12,861 nucleotides of DNA from Ignavibacteria bacterium (GTDB lineage Bacteria > Bacteroidota > Ignavibacteria > Ignavibacteriales > Melioribacteraceae): NCBI GenBank assembly GCA_003233295.1, contig QILJ01000004.1:1-12861 (forward strand). Direction: 5' to 3'. Below are positions 7,503 to 12,861 of this stretch, piece after piece. The position numbers and the translations under genes were made by a program. Positions within the stretch are counted from its first letter, which is position 1. The number at the start of each line of letters is the position of its first letter. The notes under the pieces are model-generated. The model worked only from the letters and a program-made list of their open reading frames with translations, did not search any database and had not been told where the DNA came from.

Positions 7503-8147
7503 ATGTTTACAGGAATAATTGAAGAAATAGGAAAAATATCGGAAGTAAATCCGATTCCCGGTGGAAAAAAGATTAAAATTTCTGCCCTAAAAATTCTGAA
7601 CGATATTTCAGTGAATGATTCGGTCTGTGTTAATGGTGTGTGCTTAACAGCTACCGAAGTTGATGAACAGGGGTTTAAGGTTGATGCTGTTGGAGTAACT
7701 TTAGAAAAAACCACTCTTTCTAAATTGCAAATTTCTTCACCGGTGAATCTGGAGCGCTCACTGAAATTAAGTGATAGACTTGGTGGACATTTCGTCTTGG
7801 GACACGTGAATGGAACAGGAGTAATTAAAGAAATAACTAAGTTAGGAGATAATTATTTTATCAGAATTAATCTTCCTAATAATATGATAAAGTATTTAAT
7901 TGATGAGGGCTCAATAACAATTGATGGTATTAGTTTAACAATTGCCGAGTTGAAAGATTCAACGATTGGTATTTCTGTAATTCCCCATACCTGGAATAAC
8001 ACAACGCTACAGTATAAAAATGTGGAAGATAAAGTGAATATTGAAACTGATGTTTTAGCGAAGTATGTTGAAAAACTAACTAATATTAAAGAATCCGAAA
8101 AAAAAAATAAGCTGTCTGGAAATAGACTTAAGGAATTAGGTTACTAA
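7503..8147 (+). CDS. ribE: riboflavin synthase alpha subunit
   Basis: This enzyme dismutates two molecules of 6,7-dimethyl-8-ribityllumazine into riboflavin and 5-amino-6-ribitylaminouracil. The N-terminus [12 protein letters not shown] is diagnostic. Two homologous lumazine-binding barrels are visible: the first (about 1-95) with [13 protein letters not shown], the second (about 97-195) beginning [12 protein letters not shown] and containing [16 protein letters not shown]. The C-terminal helix that forms the trimer follows; total 214 residues, normal to slightly long. The gene starts 48 bases after ribD; AAAGGA at 7484-7489 is rather far (13 bases) from the ATG. Its stop TAA shares a base with the ATG of ribBA (TAATG at 8145-8149), so the two are translationally coupled. 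Some annotations call this gene ribC. Confidence 0.96.
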   Translation: MFTGIIEEIGKISEVNPIPGGKKIKISALKILNDISVNDSVCVNGVCLTATEVDEQGFKVDAVGVTLEKTTLSKLQISSPVNLERSLKLSDRLGGHFVLGHVNGTGVIKEITKLGDNYFIRINLPNNMIKYLIDEGSITIDGISLTIAELKDSTIGISVIPHTWNNTTLQYKNVEDKVNIETDVLAKYVEKLTNIKESEKKNKLSGNRLKELGY

Positions 8148-9385
8148 TGAATAACCGAGAATATAAATTCGACACGATTGAAGAAGCTATAGAAGATATT
8201 AAAGCCGGTAAGATGGTTGTTGTTGTGGATGATCCGGATCGTGAGAATGAAGGTGATATTGTTATGGCCGCAGAACTTGTAAGACCGGAAGATGTAAACT
8301 TTATTACAAAGGAAGCGCGGGGTATTCTTTGCATAACAATAACTAGAGAAAAAGCAGAAAAATTAGATCTGGATTTAATGGTAGAAAACAATACTGCTCT
8401 TCATCAAACCCCATTTTCAGTTTCAATAGATTATAAATACAATACAACTACCGGTATCTCTGCTCAAGATAGAGCAAAGACAATAACAATGGTTACTGAT
8501 GATAATGTTAAACCAAAAGACTTTGCGCGTCCCGGTCATATTTTTCCTTTAATCGCAAAAAAGGGAGGCGTGTTAAAAAGAGCGGGTCACACAGAAGCTG
8601 TTGTTGATCTGGTAAAGTTAGCAGGATTAAAACCTGTTGGCGTCTTATGCGAGATAATGGACACTGACGGTACTATGGCTCGTACCCCTCAATTATTTGA
8701 CTTTGCAGAAAAGTATAATTTGAAAATTATTACTATTGCCGATTTAATTGAATACAGAAGAAAAAAAGAAAAACTTGTCCGTTGCAAAGTTATCATTGAT
8801 TTTCCTTCTAAGTTTGGAGATTTTAAGCTTCATTTGTATGAGAATATTCTTGATTCGAAGGATAATCCTATTGCTTTGGTAAAAGGTGATATCAGTGGCG
8901 ATGACCCGGTTTTAGTCAGAGTTCATTCAGAATGTTTAACAGGTGATGTATTCGGCTCTATGAGATGTGATTGCGGAGATCAGCTTGCGACAGCAATGAA
9001 GATGGTGCAAGATGAAGGAAAAGGTGCGATACTGTATATGAGGCAGGAGGGTAGAGGCATAGGACTAGTAAATAAATTAATGGCTTATTCTTTACAGGAA
9101 AAGGGTAAAGACACTGTTGATGCAAATGAAGCATTAGGTTTTAAACCTGACTTAAGAGAATATGGAACGGGTGCACAAATACTTAAAGATCTTGGCTTAA
9201 AAAGGATAAGGTTGATGACGAATAACCCAATGAAAATAATCGGTTTAAAAGGATACGACCTGGAAATTGTTGAACGGGTACCAATCGAAATACCACCAAA
9301 TGAGATAAATGAAAGATATTTAAAGACAAAGCGCGACCGCTTAGGTCATATATTTAATTTTAACGAAAAAATAAAAAAAAATTGA
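8147..9385 (+). CDS. ribBA: bifunctional DHBP synthase / GTP cyclohydrolase II
   Basis: A 412-residue fusion that supplies both precursors of the pathway. The N-terminal half (about 1-205) is 3,4-dihydroxy-2-butanone 4-phosphate synthase, acting on ribulose 5-phosphate. It shows [16 protein letters not shown] (28-43), [31 protein letters not shown] (131-151) and [13 protein letters not shown]. The C-terminal half (about 210-405) is GTP cyclohydrolase II. It shows the zinc cysteines C263, C274 and C276 in [19 protein letters not shown], the GTP-handling [12 protein letters not shown] (299-310) and [12 protein letters not shown]. Both halves keep the residues I can check, so both activities are expected. 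It overlaps ribE by one base and stops 19 bases before the ribH start. The lysine- and asparagine-rich end (NEKIKKN) is ordinary for this genome. Confidence 0.97.
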   Translation: MNNREYKFDTIEEAIEDIKAGKMVVVVDDPDRENEGDIVMAAELVRPEDVNFITKEARGILCITITREKAEKLDLDLMVENNTALHQTPFSVSIDYKYNTTTGISAQDRAKTITMVTDDNVKPKDFARPGHIFPLIAKKGGVLKRAGHTEAVVDLVKLAGLKPVGVLCEIMDTDGTMARTPQLFDFAEKYNLKIITIADLIEYRRKKEKLVRCKVIIDFPSKFGDFKLHLYENILDSKDNPIALVKGDISGDDPVLVRVHSECLTGDVFGSMRCDCGDQLATAMKMVQDEGKGAILYMRQEGRGIGLVNKLMAYSLQEKGKDTVDANEALGFKPDLREYGTGAQILKDLGLKRIRLMTNNPMKIIGLKGYDLEIVERVPIEIPPNEINERYLKTKRDRLGHIFNFNEKIKKN

Positions 9386-9404
9386 AAATAAAGGAGCAAG
9401 AATA

Positions 9405-9866
9405 GTGAATATTTTACAAGGAAATTTAACCGCTGAAAACAAGAAATTTGGAATAGTTATAAGCAGGTTTAATGAACTGATATCGACGCAACTACTCTCA
9501 GGTGCTCAGGATTGTTTAGTGCGCCACGAATGTAATAAAGATAACATCACCGTTGCCTGGGTACCAGGTTCTTTTGAAATACCTTTAGTAGCAAAAAAGA
9601 TGGCTCAATCTTCTAATTATGATGCAATAATCTGTCTTGGTGCTATAATTCGAGGTAATACTCCTCATTTTGAATATGTAGCTTCGGAAGTATCAAAAGG
9701 TATTGCCAATATTGGTTTGGAAACCGGTATCCCTATTATATTCGGTATTATAACATCCGATACAATTGAACAGGCATTAGAACGAGCCGGAACAAAAGCA
9801 GGTAATAAAGGATGGGATGCTGCTCTATCGGCAATTGAAATGGTGAATTTGTTAACAGAGCTTTAA
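9405..9866 (+). CDS. ribH: 6,7-dimethyl-8-ribityllumazine synthase
   Basis: RibH condenses 5-amino-6-ribitylaminouracil with 3,4-dihydroxy-2-butanone 4-phosphate to give the substrate of RibE, and normally forms pentamers or icosahedral shells. The protein has 153 residues, the family standard. Visible motifs are [10 protein letters not shown] for the ribityl site, [13 protein letters not shown], and [16 protein letters not shown] with the general base at H88. The C-terminal region has [17 protein letters not shown] and AGNKGWDAA. It starts with GTG at 9405, chosen because AAGGAG at 9391-9396 sits 8 bases upstream and the N-terminus aligns with the family. It is the last gene of the operon; I see no clear terminator after it. 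Confidence 0.97.
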   Translation: MNILQGNLTAENKKFGIVISRFNELISTQLLSGAQDCLVRHECNKDNITVAWVPGSFEIPLVAKKMAQSSNYDAIICLGAIIRGNTPHFEYVASEVSKGIANIGLETGIPIIFGIITSDTIEQALERAGTKAGNKGWDAALSAIEMVNLLTEL

Positions 9867-10141
9867 CCCACATTAAAAACGGAGAAAATAAAGTTATATT
9901 GAGAAAACTTTACACTGTTCCATAGTTCATCTATTCATTTTTGTATCTAAAGAATTCGCTTTCCTGCAGATTTAATTGCTTATTTTAAGTGTTAGCTGAC
10001 TTGTTGGAAAATCTGATAATAATCCCAAAATTGTCGTTAGAAACTAAAAAAATGTTGTAAACCGTTAGAATATAAGTAAATACTAAAAGAGTAAATATAA
10101 GATTTTACAATTCATTTTATAGTAAAATTTAGTGGGTTTTT

Positions 10142-10180
10142 CGTTAGCTAACTTATCTGATTTTAATAAGTTAACTAACG
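10142..10180. repeat. 14-bp inverted repeat, possible hairpin
   Basis: Arms CGTTAGCTAACTTA (10142-10155) and TAAGTTAACTAACG (10167-10180) pair at 13 of 14 positions across an 11-nt loop. No T-run follows (TATTTTCT), so it is a poor intrinsic terminator. It may be an RNA structure, a processing site or a protein-binding site. Confidence 0.6.
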
Positions 10181-10186
10181 TATTTT

Positions 10187-10203
10187 CTAATGACGGTCAT
10201 TAG
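10187..10203. promoter_or_regulatory. 17-bp perfect dyad, operator-like
   Basis: CTAATGACGGTCATTAG is an 8-bp perfect palindrome around one central G. Its size and symmetry suit a dimeric helix-turn-helix regulator. It is about 275 bases before the next gene, far for a simple operator of that gene. The regulator is unknown. Confidence 0.4.
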
Positions 10204-10478
10204 AGATTTTACTTAATGAACTTTTGGGGATAATAGTATAAATGTTCTCAATCTTTTCTGCAAGACGTATTTCGAGAAGTTGGGTTTTAGTCTTTCTCAA
10301 AAATCATTTAATGTTTTGTATATTAAAATAATTGAATTTAATGGTTTTAGATGATCCTAAATTTTGGATTATATAATTTGAGCCACAAATATTCCTCTTT
10401 ATTCATAAGGCAATTTACACATTTCCTAAATTGTTGTATGAATCTTTAAGGTGAAGTTAATTTATTAAAGGAATGAAT

Positions 10479-10820
10479 ATGAATATTCAAATACTTGGCA
10501 GAAAAAACTGCAACGACACTAAAAAAGCACAGAGATTTTTTAAGGAACGAAGAATTAATTTTCACTTCAGAGATTTAGCAGAAAAGAGTTTAAGCAACGG
10601 AGAACTGGAAAATATTTGCAGAACCATTAACCCGGAAGACTTAATTGATAAAGAGAGTAAACGATATAAAAAACGCGGGCTTGAATATATGGTCTATAAT
10701 ATTGAGGAAGAACTGCTCGTAGATTCGTTAATTGTAAAAACGCCTATAGTAAGGAATGGAAATAAAGCAACAATAGGAGTTGAACCTGATGTTTGGAGTG
10801 AGTGGATCAAAGATGCATGA
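10479..10820 (+). CDS. ArsC/Spx-family thioredoxin-fold protein
   Basis: A small cytoplasmic protein of about 113 residues, the usual ArsC/YffB/Spx size. It shows the redox cysteine near the N-terminus (GRKNCNDTKKAQRFF), FRDLAEKSLSNGEL, the EDLID segment, and the KTPIVRNG loop followed by TIGVEPDVWSEW, as in this family. Only one cysteine sits in the active-site loop, as in glutaredoxin-linked ArsC; Spx proper usually has CxxC and arsenate reductases carry further arginines, so the substrate cannot be assigned. No arsenic genes are nearby. ATG 10479 is preferred over ATG 10473 (two residues longer) because AAAGGA at 10467-10472 directly touches the first ATG but is 6 bases from the second. 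Its 3' end overlaps the convergent gene by 14 bases. Confidence 0.85.
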   Translation: MNIQILGRKNCNDTKKAQRFFKERRINFHFRDLAEKSLSNGELENICRTINPEDLIDKESKRYKKRGLEYMVYNIEEELLVDSLIVKTPIVRNGNKATIGVEPDVWSEWIKDA

Positions 10821-12318
10821 TCTGTCGCTTGATATTCTTTGCTCCCGATTTTGTGCTTTCAAATTGAACGTCTGTAATGTATTCCCGCAGAAACGGGGGA
10901 ATACGTCTTCCCTTTATTGACGTCAGGTCTTTGGTTATTAACTCTGCAGTTTCAGTTTTATCGAACTCATAAACTTCTGTTAAATAAATGAACAAAAGTT
11001 CCGCTAATCTGTTTAGAGAAATTTGGTAAGTCGTCCCCAATTTTTCGTATAACCATTCTGAAAACTTGTAAAAGTTTTGGAAAACATCCATGTCTTTCCA
11101 CAGAAGTTTTATTGACCTTTTGAAATTTCCGCTATTGTAAGTCAGATCCCAGAACCTGGCAAGTCGTTTCAGTTTTTGCATCTGGTCAAACGGAATTAGT
11201 TTGTTCTGCAGAATTTCGTATGGCGGCTCGTCCGAATAAACCATACCAAACTCAATATCATGTCTATCAATTGAAGTTCCTGAAAGTTTTTTCAATAAGC
11301 CAAGCTGTATTTCGGAATTGCTTAGTGATGTAAGTGTGTTAAGGTTATTCCCAAAGCTCTCAATAGTTTCACCGGGAAGCCCGATGATCAAATCTAGGTG
11401 AAGATGATTTTTAGTCTGTTCAGTTAGAAAAGTGATATTCTCTTTTATCTTTTCGAAATTTAGCTTACGTTGAATTCTATCTGCAACTTCCGGATTAAGT
11501 GTTTGTATCCCAATTTCCAATTGAAGTGAAGCCGATGAAAACAACTTTAGCTTTTCTTTCACGCTGTTGGGAAAATGATCCGGTATGACTTCAAAGTGAA
11601 GAAAATATTCCGGTTCCTTTGCTAGGAAATAGTCAAGCATCAGATTCGTGATTTTAATATCGAGATTGAATGTTCTATCCACGAACTTAAAATGCCTTGC
11701 CCCGCGCTCCCAAAGTTTGTCAAACTCTTTTAAAAGAATTTCAGTATTGAATTTTCTTACCAATTTGTCAATCGAAGATAGACAAAATTCACAAGTAAAT
11801 GGACACCCTCGCGAAGCCTCAACATAAATTACACGGTTCTTAATATCCTCGTCTGTGTAATATTCATAAGGTAATTTTATTTCAACTAGATTCGGGATAT
11901 CGGCTCTGATAATTCTCTCGCTTTGCTCTGTTCCATCCAAAATAGATTTGACCAATTTGTAAAACTCAAGATCGCTCTCACCTTGAATTATGTAATCAGC
12001 AGAATCGAAATCAATGCGGAGAGGCAAGTGGCTTACTTCCGGTCCTCCGAGTATCACAATCGTTTCGGGAGAAACTATTTTGAGAAGTTTTACTAACTTA
12101 CTTGTTTCCGAGGCATTCCAAATATAAACTCCGATTCCTACAATCAAAGGTTTGTCGGATAAAATCTTTTCGGTTATTTCATTTATGCTATCTGATTTAA
12201 CGAACTCGCAAATGCCGGTAACTTCCTGCAGCTCATTCATATTTGCATAAATGTATCTCAGTCCAAATGAACAATGGGTGTATCTTGCGTTCAATGTCGT
12301 GAGAATGATTTTATGCAT
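10807..12318 (-). CDS. B12-binding-domain radical SAM protein (DUF4080-like)
   Basis: A 503-residue enzyme with an N-terminal cobalamin-binding-type Rossmann domain (about 1-130: TTLNARYTHCSFGLRY, VGIGVYIWNAS, VILGGPEVS). The radical SAM barrel follows (about 160-370), with the iron-sulfur motif C172-x3-C176-x2-C179 in SRGCPFTCEFC. Downstream are QLEIGIQTLNPEV and DLIIGLPGETIESF, usual radical SAM strands. The C-terminal 120 residues (from about LARFWDLTYNSGNFKRS) resemble the domain found in DUF4080 proteins. The cobalamin-binding domain lacks an obvious DxHxxG motif, so cofactor binding is not assured. The substrate is unknown; related proteins are methylases or methylthiolases. ATG 12318 follows the upstream hydrolase by 10 bases, so the two form an operon. 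Its 3' end overlaps the convergent ArsC-like gene. Confidence 0.9.
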   Translation of the reverse strand: MHKIILTTLNARYTHCSFGLRYIYANMNELQEVTGICEFVKSDSINEITEKILSDKPLIVGIGVYIWNASETSKLVKLLKIVSPETIVILGGPEVSHLPLRIDFDSADYIIQGESDLEFYKLVKSILDGTEQSERIIRADIPNLVEIKLPYEYYTDEDIKNRVIYVEASRGCPFTCEFCLSSIDKLVRKFNTEILLKEFDKLWERGARHFKFVDRTFNLDIKITNLMLDYFLAKEPEYFLHFEVIPDHFPNSVKEKLKLFSSASLQLEIGIQTLNPEVADRIQRKLNFEKIKENITFLTEQTKNHLHLDLIIGLPGETIESFGNNLNTLTSLSNSEIQLGLLKKLSGTSIDRHDIEFGMVYSDEPPYEILQNKLIPFDQMQKLKRLARFWDLTYNSGNFKRSIKLLWKDMDVFQNFYKFSEWLYEKLGTTYQISLNRLAELLFIYLTEVYEFDKTETAELITKDLTSIKGRRIPPFLREYITDVQFESTKSGAKNIKRQIMHL

Positions 12319-12328
12319 AAGTTTTTAT

Positions 12329-12861
12329 TTAGTTGTTAATTATTATATCATGCAGCTTTAGGTCTTCTAAAAGCTGTTCGTGAGACTTGAACTGAATTCC
12401 GCTCCAGCCTAGCTTTTTAGCGCCTTCCACGTATTCTAAAATATCATCAATAAAAATGTGGCTTGCAGAAGGCTCATTTGTAAAATCTTCAACTGCTCTA
12501 TAGATTTTCTCTTCAGGTTTTATTGCTCCAACCTCATGCGACAGAATAAGTTTATCAAAATGTTTAAGAAAATCATACTTTTCCCAGCCATACTTTTGAT
12601 GAATATAATTGGTATTGGAGAGAAGAACCAATTTATAGTTTTGCTTTAGTTTTGGCAGAATGAAAGTTGTCGCTTTATTTTCCGTGAAAATGTCCGAGTA
12701 AATTATTTTAAAATCTTCTTCAGAAATTTTATGTTCTGTCCAATCCATCATTATCTGCATGAACTCTTCGTCACTAATCAGCCATCTTTCGTATTTTCTG
12801 TGTACATCGTAATTATCATAATAACGTTTGCCAAAACGGCTTCCCAAACCGTCATCAATAG
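12329..12861 (-). CDS. HAD-superfamily hydrolase, 5' end beyond window
   Basis: About 177 residues of a haloacid-dehalogenase-like phosphatase are visible; the frame is open to the right edge (it begins IDDGLGSRFGKRYYDNY there), so the nucleophile motif I (DxDx) lies outside. A helical cap region comes first (YERWLISDEEFMQIMMDWTEHKIS), then motif II (LVLLSNTN), motif III (Lys in VGAIKPEEKIY) and motif IV (IFIDDILEYVEGA). This is the pattern of HAD subfamily IA enzymes, usually about 200-210 residues. The substrate cannot be told; a phosphorylated small metabolite is typical. The pathway in this window lacks a phosphatase for the RibD product, which HAD enzymes supply in other bacteria, but the gene sits with the radical SAM gene rather than rib, so that link is only a thought. 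Confidence 0.85.
   Translation of the reverse strand, partial: IDDGLGSRFGKRYYDNYDVHRKYERWLISDEEFMQIMMDWTEHKISEEDFKIIYSDIFTENKATTFILPKLKQNYKLVLLSNTNYIHQKYGWEKYDFLKHFDKLILSHEVGAIKPEEKIYRAVEDFTNEPSASHIFIDDILEYVEGAKKLGWSGIQFKSHEQLLEDLKLHDIIINN

Larger units (their letters stand above)
9867..10472. other. 606-bp gene-free interval with inverted repeats
   Basis: No coding region is convincing on either strand; all frames are short and rich in stops. The stretch is very AT-rich and holds two CGTTAGAA copies (10035-10042 and 10063-10070), a 14-bp inverted repeat (10142-10180) and a 17-bp dyad (10187-10203). It lies between the end of the rib operon and the ArsC-like gene, so it must contain the promoter of the latter. 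A small RNA is possible but not shown. Confidence 0.6.

Noticed and set aside
10142..10180. Inverted repeat as the terminator of the rib operon
   Set aside because: It lies about 275 bases after ribH, its stem is AT-rich and the following bases are not a T-run.

Overview
The window most likely comes from a Bacteroidota/Chlorobiota-type bacterium, probably Ignavibacteria. The clues are an AT-rich sequence with few strong Shine-Dalgarno sites, a RprX/RprY-like histidine kinase and regulator pair, and a type IX secretion (T9SS) C-terminal sorting domain. That domain has the 'KVYDILGREVATLV...SGVYF' wording and the late 'FTETKK' insert that I associate with Ignavibacteria. The assignment is inference from protein style; no marker RNA is present.

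Layout. (1) 1-1682, minus strand: the 3' part of an MlaF-type ABC ATPase gene that carries a short internal deletion is joined by a one-base TAATG overlap to radA, which runs off the left edge. (2) 1791-2510, minus: a secreted, very acidic protein built of three related repeats. (3) 2511-2648: a divergent promoter region with helically phased TGTTAAA repeats, a good candidate box for an OmpR-family regulator. (4) 2649-5000, plus: a two-component system. The sensor kinase gene is broken by three nonsense codons and by a palindromic insert of about 113 bp flanked by a 7-bp direct repeat; the response regulator is intact. (5) 5180-6052, plus: remnant of a T9SS-secreted, probably carbohydrate-active protein with frameshifts and most of its catalytic domain missing. 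(6) 6372-9866, plus: a complete riboflavin operon ribD-ribE-ribBA-ribH, all intact, taking GTP and ribulose 5-phosphate to riboflavin except for the phosphatase step. (7) 9867-10472: about 600 bp without a gene, holding two strong inverted repeats. (8) 10479-10820, plus: an ArsC/Spx-like thioredoxin-fold protein, converging and overlapping with (9) a minus-strand pair at 10807-12861, a B12-binding-domain radical SAM protein with a HAD-family hydrolase upstream of it that is cut by the right edge.

The most interesting feature is the divergent unit at 1791-5000. A secreted Asp/Glu-rich repeat protein faces a two-component system across a region of phased direct repeats, an arrangement comparable to cpxP facing cpxRA. 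The sensor has been inactivated while the regulator and the secreted protein stay open. Three of the six loci between about 1.2 and 6.05 kb (ATPase, kinase, secreted protein) are damaged, whereas radA and everything right of 6.3 kb are clean. This is either a local zone of gene decay or a stretch of poor assembly, and the sequence alone cannot separate the two.
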